A DNA stretch of 64,000 nucleotides from Rhodovastum sp963804495 (GCA_963804495.1 CAWDQN010000011.1:248001-312000); one strand, 5' to 3'. Positions 9,424 through 18,203 are shown, counted from the first letter of the stretch. Made by a program: numbers and translations. Notes: generated from the sequence alone by a model not told the origin.

Positions 9424-9484
9424 GTTCCGTCCGGCGGCGGTGGCCCGTAAGGTCGGATGTCATTATTCAGATGGAGTGGCAGGC

Positions 9485-11095
9485 GTGGCCGCGCGACGAA
9501 AAAACAATCGGATACGAGCGACCCGTGCCCCGGCGATCGCGGCTGCCATTGGCGTCGCCTCGCTGCTTTCGGCTTGTGCCGTGGGGCCCGACTTCAAGAC
9601 GGCTGAGACACCGCCAGGCGCCGACTACACCCCGACGCCATTGCCGCCGAAAACTGATTCGGCACCGGTGCACGGTGGCGACCCACAACGCTTCGCGCTC
9701 GGCCATGATATCGAGTTCGACTGGTGGACTTTGTTCAAATCGCCTGCCCTGGACGCGCTGGTGGCGCAGGCACTCAAGGCCAACCCGACGATCGACGCGG
9801 CGGTGGCGACCTTGAAGCAGGCGGAAGAACAAGTTTATGCCCAGCAGGGCTTCTTCTACCCGACCATACAGGCTAACTACACCGGGATCAGCCAGCAGAC
9901 GGCCGGTAACACCGCGGGCTCCAGCGCGCCCGGGTACCAGGGGAATGGTGCCGTCATCACTCCCTCGCGTCCCAACGCGCCCATCATCTATACGTTCCAT
10001 ACGGCCCAGTTGACCGTTGGTTACACCCCCGACATATTCGGCCTGAACCGCCGCACCGTCGAATCGTTGCAGGCGCAGGCGGACGCCCAGCGCTTCGCTC
10101 TCGAGGCGGCCTATATCACGCTCGCTTCCAACGTGGTCGCCGCGGCGCTGCAGGAAGCCTCGACGCGGGCGCAGATCGCGGCGACCAAGGAGATCATCCG
10201 CGTCAACGAGAAGGCGCTGGAAATCCTGCAGCACCAGCAGCGCGTCGGCTATGCCATGGGTATCGACGTGGCGGCGCAGGAGGCGGCCCTGGCCGCCGCG
10301 CAAGCGCTGTTGCCGCCGCTGGAAAAGCAGTACGAGCAGACCCGCGATCTGATCCGTGCCCTGGTCGGCAATCTGCCGAACCAGGACGTTCCGCAGACCT
10401 TCGAGCTGGACACCATCCAACTTCCCGAAGAACTGCCGGTAAGCCTGCCGTCCTCACTGCTTCAGCAGCGGCCGGATGTGCGGGCGGCGGAAGCGCAAGT
10501 GCACGCCGCCAGCGCTCAGGTCGGCGTCGCGATCGCGAACATGCTGCCGCAGCTCAACATTGCCGCCGGTGCCGGTGGCACGGCCTCCGTGCTCGGCGAA
10601 ATTCTGCAACCCGGCGGACCGTTTTGGAACGCGTCGTGGAGCGTAACCCAGCCCTTGTTCGAAGGGTTCACCCTGCTGCACCGCCGGCGCGCCGCCGATC
10701 AGGCGCTGCTGCAGGCCGAGGCGCAATACCGCAGCACGGTCATCACCGCCTTCCAGAACGTGGCCGATACGCTGCACGCGCTGGTCTCCGACGCCACCGC
10801 GCTGAAGACCGCCGCTTATGCCGAAAAAGAGGCGAAGGTCACCCTCGATCTGACGGAAAAGCAGGAACAGACCGGCTACGTGAACTATCTGACGCTGCTG
10901 CAGGCCATCCAGGCGTACCAGACCGCCGTCGCAACCCGGGTGCAGGCGCAGGCGACCCGCTTCGGCGACGCCGCGGCGCTTTACCAGGCGCTCGGCGGGG
11001 GCTGGTGGCACCGGGAAGACGACAAGGCCAAGACCGCTTCTGCCGACGCGACGGCACCCGGCGGCGGTCATCCCATTAAGGTCGCCGGACAGTAA
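9485..11095 (+). CDS. Outer-membrane factor lipoprotein (NodT/OprM/TolC family)
   Basis: 536 residues if read from the GTG at 9485, with GGAG 8 bases upstream; the frame stays open back to a GTG at 9440. From 9485 the N-terminus is basic (RRKNNRIR), then hydrophobic, then a lipobox LSAC with acylated Cys at residue 31, followed by AVGPDF, the hallmark of this lipoprotein family. Two OEP repeats follow, with helical segments such as LDALVAQALKANPTIDAAVA and LLQQRPDVRAAEAQVHAASA. It forms the trimeric outer-membrane duct for the divergently encoded adaptor and pump. The last codons and the stop lie in a 15-bp tandem duplication, and an IS110 copy begins 18 bases downstream. Confidence 0.92.
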   Translation: MAARRKNNRIRATRAPAIAAAIGVASLLSACAVGPDFKTAETPPGADYTPTPLPPKTDSAPVHGGDPQRFALGHDIEFDWWTLFKSPALDALVAQALKANPTIDAAVATLKQAEEQVYAQQGFFYPTIQANYTGISQQTAGNTAGSSAPGYQGNGAVITPSRPNAPIIYTFHTAQLTVGYTPDIFGLNRRTVESLQAQADAQRFALEAAYITLASNVVAAALQEASTRAQIAATKEIIRVNEKALEILQHQQRVGYAMGIDVAAQEAALAAAQALLPPLEKQYEQTRDLIRALVGNLPNQDVPQTFELDTIQLPEELPVSLPSSLLQQRPDVRAAEAQVHAASAQVGVAIANMLPQLNIAAGAGGTASVLGEILQPGGPFWNASWSVTQPLFEGFTLLHRRRAADQALLQAEAQYRSTVITAFQNVADTLHALVSDATALKTAAYAEKEAKVTLDLTEKQEQTGYVNYLTLLQAIQAYQTAVATRVQAQATRFGDAAALYQALGGGWWHREDDKAKTASADATAPGGGHPIKVAGQ

Positions 11096-11110
11096 GTCGC
11101 CGGACAGTAA
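11081..11110. repeat. 15-bp tandem duplication spanning the outer-membrane-factor stop codon
   Basis: GTCGCCGGACAGTAA occurs twice in perfect tandem (11081-11095 and 11096-11110). The first copy supplies the last four codons and TAA stop of the outer-membrane factor; the second is noncoding. The IS110 end begins 2 bases further on. It may be a slippage product or a trace of the insertion. Confidence 0.85.
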
Positions 11111-11112
11111 GG

Positions 11113-11314
11113 GGAAGGCCAGGGCTCTGCCCTTGTATCTCCGGAGGCACCCGAGGGCATGAGCTGAAGCACTCGGGTGCGGAAGGGGATCCCGCTCCGC
11201 CTTGGAGTGATTGAGCCCGTGGTCCAGCGCGGCGCCCCCTCCGTCACGTTGTCCGTGAGCCCGAACCGTCGCTCGGGACGGCGTCAGTCGATCCCGCATT
11301 TACAAGGGCGGGTG
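11113..11314 (+). ncRNA. IS110 left-end noncoding region, candidate bridge RNA
   Basis: A 202-base noncoding stretch ahead of the transposase ATG at 11315. It contains an obvious hairpin, CACCCGAG pairing with CTCGGGTG around 11149-11180. IS110-group elements are known to express a structured bridge RNA from the left noncoding end that guides target and donor choice. This segment is in the right place and size, and it is identical in both copies in the window (48796-48997). No RNA-fold or covariance model was run, so the RNA is inferred. Confidence 0.4.
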
Positions 11315-12259
11315 ATGGACCAGACCGCTCGAGACCTCTCCTGCTTCATGGGCATCAACGTCGCCAAGAAGCATCTCGACATCCATGTTCGCCCAACCGG
11401 CAGCAGCTTCACGGTCAGCCGGGACGCCGCCGGCCTCGATGAGTTGCTTGCCCGCCTGCGGCCGTTGCAGCCCACCCTGATCGTGCTGGAAGCCACAGGC
11501 GGCTACGAAACCGTCGTTCTCGCCACTCTCGGTCGCGCCGGAGTGCCGGCACTCGCCGTCAACCCACACCAAATCCGGGACCTTGCACGTGCCTGCGGCC
11601 GCATCGCCACGACAGACAGCCTTGACGTGGCCGTCATCGCCTTGTTCGCCGAACGCATTCGTCCTGAATTGCGCCCGCAACCGGACACGGCAACCCAGGC
11701 CCTCGATGAATTGTCCGCGCGGCGACGCCAGATCGTGGAAATGATCCCCGCTGAAAGTCGACGCCGTGAACAAACCGCAATTCAAAATACAAAACCACCT
11801 CGACATACCTATTGCGTAGCTTCAGAAAGAACTGTCAAGCCTAGACGCAGAGCTTGAAGAAACTATACATGCTAGCTCCGTCTGGTCCAGCAGCGAAGAA
11901 CTGCTGACCTCCGTGCCAGGGGTCGGCAAATCGTCGCCCATACCCTCATCGCCCATCTGCCCGAACTCGGAACCCTCGACCGGCGCGAAATCGTCGCCCT
12001 CGCAGGCTTCGCTCCCTTCGATCACGACAGCGGCTCGCATGGCATTTCACGTCGCATCCGCGGCGGACGTGCCATCGTCCGCGCCAAACTCGACAAGGCC
12101 GCCTGGGTGGCAACCCGATCCAATCCCGTCATCAAGACCTTCTACGAACGACCCATCGCCGCAGGAAAGCAGCGCAAGGTCGCTCTCGTCGCCTGCATGC
12201 GACAGCTCCTCACCATCCTCAATGCGCTCATCCGGGAAAAACCGTGGCAACCAGCTTGA
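11315..12259 (+). pseudogene. IS110 transposase, frameshifted and with an internal amber codon
   Basis: It begins MDQTARDLSCFMGINVAKK. The N-terminal DEDD/RuvC-like domain shows LEATGGYE and TDSLDVAVIALF, but the first catalytic Asp expected in the GIDV motif is Asn (GINV). After EMIPAESRR the frame is lost around 11755-11765; a 5-base deletion between CGA repeats would explain it. The restored frame contains TAG at 11815-11817, where related proteins have Trp. The C-terminal Tnp_20 domain is still readable in that frame (VPGVGRQIVA, DHDSGSHG, RIRGGRAIVR) and ends at TGA 12257-12259. The protein is therefore inactive on three counts. The same three lesions are in the copy at 48998. Confidence 0.85.
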
Positions 12260-12322
12260 CAACCCAGACAGTCGCTGGACCCCGCCAAGGGGGCAGAGCC
12301 CTGGCCTTGCTTCCTGTCCCGC

Positions 12323-13153
12323 TCAAGTTGCGGACTGCATCTCCGCCGTGGCAGAGCGGCTGACCGGATGCCCAAGATAGGCCTCCAGCACAACCTCGGC
12401 CGGCCCGTCTGCGCGGACCCGACCCTGCTCGAGCCAGATAACCCGCGTGCACCAGTTGAGCACCACGTCGGTCACGTGCGTCGACAACACCAGGATGTCG
12501 GCACCGCGCACCATGTCTTCCAGCCGCGTCCGCGCCTTCTCCATGAAAGTGGCGTCGCCGGCCAGGAACCACTCGTCCATCAGAAGCACCTGCGGGCGGA
12601 TGGCGGTAGCCAGCGCGAATCCGAGGCGTACCACCATGCCGGAGCTGTACACCCGCACCGGCAGGTCGATGAACTCACCAAGCTCGGCGAAGCCGGCCAC
12701 GTCGTGTTCCAGTTGCCGGATCGCCGCCGCCTTCAGGCCGGTATACAGGCCTCGCAGCATGATGTTCTCACGGCCGGTCAGCTCGGGGTTCATGCCTAGA
12801 TTGGGGTCGAGCAGGGCGCTCAGGCTGCCCCTCACGAACACCCGGCCGGCCTGCGGCTCGTAGATGCCGGCGAGCGTGCGCAACAGCGTGGTCTTGCCGG
12901 CGCCATTGCCGCCGATCAGCCCCAGCCGGTCGCCGCGGCTGAGCTGGAAGCTCACGTCCCGTAGCGCCTGCACCACCACACGGTGCTTGGCATCGGCCGC
13001 CACGCGGCCGGAGACGGTGCTAAACACCGCCCGCTTCAGGCTGCGCGCATTGCTGTGATAAAGCGGGAAATCGACGCTGATGCCATCGGCGGCGATGACA
13101 GCGTCGCTTCTGCGCTCTGGGGCGGCGCACACCGGGCTAGACCCAGAACGCAA
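12323..13153 (-). CDS. ABC-transporter ATPase for polysaccharide export (Wzt/KpsT-like)
   Basis: 276 residues as drawn from a TTG at 13153; a GTG at 13132, just past the permease stop, is equally plausible. Walker A is GGNGAGKT (81-88), the signature is YSSGM (169-173), Walker B is VLLMDE (189-194), and the H-loop is in STHVTD (near 225). The short form without a C-terminal carbohydrate-binding domain matches KpsT/TagH-type ATPases that power export of complete polysaccharide chains. It overlaps the permease gene by up to 17 bases, so the two are translated together. The nearest downstream feature is the IS110 copy 1 end. Confidence 0.9.
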   Translation of the reverse strand: MRSGSSPVCAAPERRSDAVIAADGISVDFPLYHSNARSLKRAVFSTVSGRVAADAKHRVVVQALRDVSFQLSRGDRLGLIGGNGAGKTTLLRTLAGIYEPQAGRVFVRGSLSALLDPNLGMNPELTGRENIMLRGLYTGLKAAAIRQLEHDVAGFAELGEFIDLPVRVYSSGMVVRLGFALATAIRPQVLLMDEWFLAGDATFMEKARTRLEDMVRGADILVLSTHVTDVVLNWCTRVIWLEQGRVRADGPAEVVLEAYLGHPVSRSATAEMQSAT

Positions 13154-13994
13154 TGCGGCCCCGCACGCGCCCGAACAGCAGCCAGGCCGCGCCGCCCAGT
13201 GCGACGGAATAGGCGAGTGCCGAGGTCCAGGTGGCCGGGCTGGGCAGCTCGCCTAGCAGCGGCGCGCGCACCACCTCCAGGAGCGTGAAGAACGGGTTGA
13301 ACGCCAGCAGCCATTCATGCTGGCCGAGCTGGTCGGGCTTCCAGATCACTGCGCTGATGAAGAACGCCATTTGCATGATGCTGCCGACGATTGGGGGAAT
13401 GTCACGGAAGCGGGCGCAGAGCGTGCCGAGCAGCAGGCAGACGGTTAGGCTGTCGATCAGCCACAGTGCCAGCCCGGGCAGCACCATCAGGCCGTCTGCG
13501 CCCGGCCAGACCCGCAGCAAGCCATAGACGCCCACGATCACCACCACGTTGTGGGCCAACACCAATAGGTTGCGAAGCACGATCCGCGCCGCATACAGCG
13601 AATACGGCATTCGCACCGAGCGGATCATGCCCTCGACGCTGGTGAAGGCGATGCAGCCCTCGGCAACCAGCGTATTGAGATAGCCCCACAATACCAGCGA
13701 GAGCGCCAGAAACGGCAGGTATTCGCGCAGGTCCATGCGGAACAGGATCGCGTAAACGACGCCCATCGATCCGACCATGGCGGCGGTGGACAGGGTGAGC
13801 CAGAACGGACCGAGCATGGAGCCGCGATAGCGCAGCGTGATATCGAGCCAGGCGAGCGTCCAGCACAGCCGCCATAGCCGTGCAGTTTCCGTGAGGTCGC
13901 GCAGCACCATGCGTTGGCGCGCGGCGAAAGTGAGGTCCGGCGTGAGCTCCAGGGTCTTGGCCCGGCTCACCCCGTTTTGAATGGCGACCGTCAT
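13137..13994 (-). CDS. ABC-2 type polysaccharide export permease (Wzm/KpsM-like)
   Basis: 285 residues from the ATG at 13994 (MTVAIQNG); the frame is open to a TTG at 14033. Six hydrophobic segments are visible in the second part, including GPFWLTLSTAAMVGSMGVVY and LNPFF-type FNPFFTLLEVVRAPLL near the C-terminus, a typical ABC-2 permease feature. The cytoplasmic N-terminus ends with WLDITLRYRGSMLGP, a motif common to polysaccharide and O-antigen permeases. With the following ATPase it forms the exporter that would move a glycan made by the glycosyltransferases further right. The 14034-14429 region upstream holds only a solo palindromic repeat. Confidence 0.9.
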   Translation of the reverse strand: MTVAIQNGVSRAKTLELTPDLTFAARQRMVLRDLTETARLWRLCWTLAWLDITLRYRGSMLGPFWLTLSTAAMVGSMGVVYAILFRMDLREYLPFLALSLVLWGYLNTLVAEGCIAFTSVEGMIRSVRMPYSLYAARIVLRNLLVLAHNVVVIVGVYGLLRVWPGADGLMVLPGLALWLIDSLTVCLLLGTLCARFRDIPPIVGSIMQMAFFISAVIWKPDQLGQHEWLLAFNPFFTLLEVVRAPLLGELPSPATWTSALAYSVALGGAAWLLFGRVRGRIAFWV

Positions 13995-14173
13995 GGGAGG
14001 CTGGACGATACAATATCCGCCCTGTTGTCGCAACCCACGTGTCCGCTCTTAGGTTCAGCGGAGGTTGCGGCGCTTGCTCATGCCCTTGTGAGATCGATCA
14101 TCTTCCATGTCGGGATCTTGGGGGGCCACTGCCCATGGCGCCGGGGCGCGCTTCGCGCGACGGCGTGTCCAGC

Positions 14174-14195
14174 GCAGAGCCCTGGTCTTGCTTCC
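14174..14195. repeat. Solo extragenic palindromic repeat
   Basis: GCAGAGCCCTGGTCTTGCTTCC matches, with one substitution, the outer end shared by both IS110 copies (12292-12314 and 51348-51370). Here it stands alone with no transposase, showing that the sequence exists as an independent repeat in this genome and may be the IS110 target. It lies between the divergent permease and lytic transglycosylase genes. Confidence 0.6.
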
Positions 14196-14429
14196 TTCTC
14201 CCGATCGGACCGCAACATGTCGAATCGTGCACGCCATGTCTTGCCTTTAACACCGCATTGGATTAAGGGGTTGCAACAGATTGCTGACCTTCTCCCTTAA
14301 GGGGTCCCGGGGCGTATACCGGTGTACTGCTGCGCGCCTTGGGGGACCACCACAAACCGACGGCCGCCCAGGCGGTCGTGCAAACCGGCCGGTCAATCCG
14401 GCCGCGTCACGACGGAGGCCTGCGCCGAC

Positions 14430-15581
14430 ATGCCGTCTTGCACCAGCCCGATTTCCGGCTTTGTTCTGTTGCGTGCCCCTGGGCTGCGCATTCTGGCCTG
14501 CGCCTCCACTCTGGCCCTGTTGTCGGCCTGTTCGTCCCATCCCGGTCCGCAGCTCAGCGCGACCCAGGAAGCGCAGCAGTACCAGGCTCATGCCAAGCGC
14601 AGCTACGCCCCGCCAGGTCCGCCATCCGACCCGTGGGGTCCATATATCTCCGAGGCTTCGCAGCGCTTCGACGTGCCGGAGCGCTGGATTCGCGAGGTGA
14701 TGCGGGTCGAATCCAGCGGGAAGGTGATGGACACCTCGCAGGCCGGCGCGATGGGGCTGATGCAGGTGATGCCGGTCACCTACGACGAGTTGCGTGCCCG
14801 CTACGATCTCGGCGAGGACCCGTACGACCCGCATGACAATCTGATCGCCGGCACCGCCTATCTGCGCCAGATGTACGATGTCTACGGGTTTCCGGGATTC
14901 CTGGCGGCCTACAACGCCGGTCCGGGGCGGCTGGATGATTATCTCACCCGCAACCGCCCGCTGCCGGACGAGACCCGCAACTACGTGCGCAAGATCGCGC
15001 CATATATCGTCGGCGTCTCGCCGAACCAGGTGTCGGCGGCGGATAGCATCGCCATGAACCATTTGCCGATGGAAATCCCGCCGGGACCGCGCTATCCGCG
15101 GCACCAGCAGGCGCCGGTGGCGCTGGCCGAGAACCGGTATTCGCACCCGACGCAGCAGCGCAATGTTCAGGTCGCATCCCTGGTCGAGCCGCTGCGGCCG
15201 GTGCCGCCGACGCGCGCGGTGCCCGTGCAGGCCATTCAGGCCGCCGCGCCGCGCCCTGGTTTCCACCTGATCGCCCCGGCGATGGCCGACACCTTGCCGG
15301 TGCAGCGGGTCAGCGGCCCGTCGACGGTCGGCAAATGGGCAATCCAGGTTGGTGCCTACGGCAATGAGACGCAGGCCCGCGTCGCGGCCGATACTGCCCG
15401 CAGCCAGGCGCGCGACGTGCTGGGCAATGCCCACTCGGCAGTGGGCACTGTGCGCGCTTCCAACGCCACGCTCTATCGCGCCCGGGTGCTAGGCCTGTCG
15501 CGGGATGCGGCGGTCCAGGCGTGCGAGAAGCTCGGCCATCGCGGCGGGTGCATCGTTCTGTCGCCGGAGACGCAGGGGTAA
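14430..15581 (+). CDS. Lipoprotein lytic transglycosylase with SPOR domain
   Basis: 383 residues from the ATG at 14430, preceded by ACGGAGGC; the frame is open upstream to 14322 but the start at 14430 gives a proper signal peptide. A lipobox LSAC places the lipidated Cys at residue 34. The SLT domain spans about 70-190, with catalytic Glu94 in MRVESSG, then GAMGLMQVMP and AAYNAGPGRL. A Pro/Ala-rich linker leads to a C-terminal SPOR domain (about 305-380; KWAIQVGAYG), which binds denuded peptidoglycan at division septa. The enzyme cleaves glycan strands non-hydrolytically, producing anhydro-muropeptides. It stands alone on the plus strand. Confidence 0.92.
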   Translation: MPSCTSPISGFVLLRAPGLRILACASTLALLSACSSHPGPQLSATQEAQQYQAHAKRSYAPPGPPSDPWGPYISEASQRFDVPERWIREVMRVESSGKVMDTSQAGAMGLMQVMPVTYDELRARYDLGEDPYDPHDNLIAGTAYLRQMYDVYGFPGFLAAYNAGPGRLDDYLTRNRPLPDETRNYVRKIAPYIVGVSPNQVSAADSIAMNHLPMEIPPGPRYPRHQQAPVALAENRYSHPTQQRNVQVASLVEPLRPVPPTRAVPVQAIQAAAPRPGFHLIAPAMADTLPVQRVSGPSTVGKWAIQVGAYGNETQARVAADTARSQARDVLGNAHSAVGTVRASNATLYRARVLGLSRDAAVQACEKLGHRGGCIVLSPETQG

Positions 15582-15702
15582 CGGTCTGAGCCTGACGGTC
15601 GAGGGATGCGTCTATCGCCAATGAACGTTCGTCTGGGAATTGTTCTGCCGCGCCAGCCGCCATGATCCGTGCACGGGGGAAGCCGCTAGCCTGTCTTATT
15701 CG

Positions 15703-15893
15703 GTGCGCCCCAACGGCGCGGTTCACCAGTGGAGGTAGGTTCCACCCTGGGAGTCGTCGGTAGGCCCTGGTAGCTGACGGGCGGCTTGGTCGGGTGACCG
15801 GGCGGGCCGAAGCCTCGTGACAAAGGCCGCCTTGGGCGGTTGAGCAATCCGGCTGGCCGTAACGCGAGTGAAGCCTGAGCAGGCCTCACATGA
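15703..15893 (+). ncRNA. Possible 5-prime fragment of a group II intron
   Basis: About 190 bases beginning GTGCGCC, a group II intron-type 5-prime end. It is dense with local stems: GCGCC/GGCGC at the start, CCAGTGGA pairing with TCCACCCTGG, GGTC/GACC, and CCGCC/GGCGG. The stretch encodes no convincing protein and abuts the IS66 remnant exactly where that protein frame breaks. Group II introns often sit in insertion sequences. No reverse-transcriptase ORF or domain V is seen, so if it is an intron it is truncated. A different structured repeat is the main alternative. Confidence 0.35.
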
Positions 15894-16051
15894 TGGTTGA
15901 CCCCGTGACGACGCGCAATCTCCGCCACAGACGCGCCAGGCAGGCACGCCTCCGCGACAATCCGCCGCTTCTCATCATCAGAATATGACCGCCGGGACCG
16001 CTTGCCGCTCTCTGCCTTCGCCCGCCTCATCCCTCCCATCGATAAGCTCAA
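15894..16051 (-). pseudogene. IS66-type TnpA (orfA) 5-prime remnant
   Basis: The N-terminal 50 or so residues of a small transposase accessory protein are readable: RRSYSDDEKRRIVAEACLPG followed by SVAEIARRHGVN, the helix-turn-helix typical of IS66 OrfA (related to IS3 OrfA). After HGVN the homology stops and the open frame to 15686 encodes unrelated sequence. A second upstream frame starting at the ATG near 16087 (MDTSAVTVGG) also resembles an IS66 OrfA N-terminus, implying a frameshift between the two. No orfB or orfC follows. Confidence 0.6.
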
Positions 16052-16189
16052 TGACGCTCCCCCCCACCGTCACTGCGCTCGTGTCCATTTGCTCGATAAT
16101 GCACACTGACCGCTCTCACCACACGGGCTGAAGCATCCCCCATCCGCAGACCTTCCGGTGGGCGGCCATCGGCTTACGATTACGAAGGC

Positions 16190-16728
16190 GAGGTCCTGGC
16201 GCAGTTGCTGGGCGTCATAGGCTGCATCGCCGATCAGGCAGCCCTGCGAGGGCAGCAGTGGAACAAGCTCGTAGGCGGCGGTGATGTCGGCGACGTTGCC
16301 CGGCGTCAGCTGGAAGCGGAACAGCCGGCCCTCGCCGTCGCAGATAGCGTGGATCTTGGTGGTCCGCCCGCCACGGGAGCGGCCGATCGCCTGCGCCGCG
16401 GCCCCCCTTTTCCGCCCGCCGCCGCGCGCTGGACCTTGATTGAGGTGCTGTCGATCGAGCGCACGTCCTTCGGGGCTCCTTCCACCAGAGCTTCGAAGAT
16501 CGCCTGCCACCGACCGCTACGGCTCCAGCGGTTGAACCGGGTGTAGACGGTCGTGCTCGGGCCATAGATCGCCGGACAGTCCTGCCAGCGGCAGCCGCTG
16601 CGCAGCACATGGATGATACCGCTGATGATCCGCCGGTCGTCCTTGCGCCTCGCAGCCGGATAGACCGTCGGAAGCAGCGGCTCAATCGCTGCCCAGGCCA
16701 TGTCACTCAGCCAGTACTCGCCAGCCAT
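16190..16728 (-). pseudogene. IS5-family (IS427-group) transposase, truncated; two frames joined by a slippery site
   Basis: OrfA frame from ATG 16728 (MAGEYWLSDMAWAAIEPLLP) has the DUF4096-type N-terminus and the DDE start SIDSTSIKVQR. The continuation is in the -1 frame, QAIGRSRGGRTTKIHAICD then LIGDAAYDAQQLRQDLA. The junction is A4G6 (GGAAAAGGGGGGCC), a canonical programmed -1 slippery sequence, so the two frames belong to one protein by design. After DLAFV the homology ends near 16190 and the C-terminal DDE Glu region is missing, so the element is a 3-prime-truncated remnant. Confidence 0.75.
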
Positions 16729-16914
16729 CTCTCATCTCGCTCCGTTCATCCAGTCGACCGAGCGAATCACAAAGCGACACCCGATTCCTAGCGGCTGATT
16801 GGGTTTGGAGCCTAGGGTCGGCGGTCGAGGTGTGCGTCTCGTTGCTCCTTGTTCTTGGCGTGGACGTTGCGCTCACTGTGGTGTCTCGCCGCTGCCGTCC
16901 TTCGGGCGGCCGCA

Positions 16915-18202
16915 TCATCTAGGGCTTACGTCCACCCGCTCGCCAGCTCCCATCCGTTCGAAAATCGTCAGATAGGCCCGCGCCATAGCGGCGGCATCGG
17001 TGACCACCGGCAGGCCCGCGCTCAGCTGCCTGAACATCTCCGGCGTCGCCGCGGCATCGATGGCGCGCAGCAAATCCGCCGCCTCGCCGAGACGAAAATG
17101 CAAGCCGGACGCCCCATCGAGGACCTTCTCTGCCATGCCGCCAATGCCGGTGCACAGCACCGGCCGACCCGCCGCATACGCTTCCTGGATGACCATCGGC
17201 GAATTCTCCCACCACAGACTCGGCACCACTATGTAATCGCAATCCCCCATCAGCCGCATGACCGAGGTGTTGTCATAGGGGCCGGTATAGGACAAGAACT
17301 CGTGTTTTTTGAGCAAACAATGAAAATGTTCGCTAAAATCCTGCGATTGTCCGACAATACTGCCATGGATTCGGATACGAATACGCTGGGCGAGATCAGA
17401 CTTCTGGCTGAGCAGTTCCGCTGCACGCAGCACGACATCGACACCCTTGAACGGGTTGATCTGACCGAAAAAACCGAACACCCAGGCACCATTCGGGGGT
17501 TTCTGCCGCGACGCGCGCAGCGGCGGCGGATTCGCCAGTCCGTTCTCGATCACGGCGATTCGCGCCGCCGACAGGCCCCACTCGATGAACCGGTCGGCCA
17601 GGAACCGGCTCGGCGAAACGAACCCGTCCACGCCGGCAAAGGCGCTGTGGAACAGTTCCTGCCGCAAGGCGAACTGCTGGCGCGTGTGTTCCGGAAAGCA
17701 GGTCGTGCAAGCGGTCGGCGAGGATCGCTCGCATAGCATGAGGGCGGGACGCGTGATCATCTGCCCGTGATGGTGGCAGATCGCCAGGAATTCATGCAGC
17801 GTGACGAAAACCCGCGCCCGGTGCTCGGCTGTCAGCGATCGTATTGCCTCGACACCGTAATGCAAAAAATGGTGCAGGCTCACCACATCGATGTGTTGTC
17901 CCCGCAACAATTCACCCAGCCGCGCGGTAACCTCGGGTGAGGCAAGATGGTAGAAGTGATCGTAGAGTGCCGAATTCGTGGAACACGGCATGTTCCCTGG
18001 CCGAGCCAAGGGCAAGCCGGGGCCGCTGAGCCTCGGCGCAGGCGGTGACGAAGATGGCATCGACGCCAATCGCCAGCAGGCCGCGGAACAGCGCGTAGGA
18101 GGCGATCTCCGCACCACCCTTGGACAGCGACGGGTGGCTGTGAGAGACGACTGCGACGCGGCGTGCCGCGCCGGTGCCGGCCGTCTGCGGACATGGCGCC
18201 AT
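16915..18202 (-). pseudogene. GT4 glycosyltransferase, broken by one extra base
   Basis: The natural start is the ATG at 18202, one base after the stop of the upstream gene; this frame encodes VAVVSHSHPSLSKGGAEIAS, the GT-B N-terminal donor-fold loop. Near 17971-17977 (GAATTCGG on the coding strand) the frame must shift: removing one T gives VFHESALYDHFYHLASP and continues in the frame that runs to 16915. That part has FGFFGQINPFKG and PSLWWENSPMVIQEAYAAGR, with the E-x7-E pattern of GT4 enzymes, and a C-terminal helix. The corrected protein is about 428 aa. It would transfer a nucleotide-sugar residue in surface-glycan assembly. Either a real mutation or a one-base sequence error. Confidence 0.8.
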
Positions 18203-18203
18203 C

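Larger units (their letters stand above)
11113..12315 (+). mobile_element. IS110-family element, copy 1 (decayed)
   Basis: The 1.2-kb interval is shared with 48796-51371 once the nested IS4 element there is removed. It has about 200 bases of 5-prime noncoding sequence, a broken transposase, and only about 56 bases after the transposase stop, so the long noncoding end is on the left, as in the IS110 subgroup and unlike IS1111. Both outer edges carry the GGCCAGGGCTCTGCCC palindrome in inverted orientation, so the element either ends in it or inserted into a solo repeat of that type. No target duplication can be defined, as is usual for the family. Confidence 0.85.

Noticed and set aside
11315..12259. 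Programmed frameshift explanation for the IS110 transposase
   Set aside because: The restored frame has an in-frame amber codon and the catalytic Asp is replaced by Asn. IS110 proteins are normally one frame, so decay is the better reading.
14247..15434. 395-aa minus-strand frame opposite the lytic transglycosylase
   Set aside because: Antisense shadow. The plus-strand frame has a lipobox, SLT and SPOR domains; the minus-strand protein is His/Arg-rich and matches no family.
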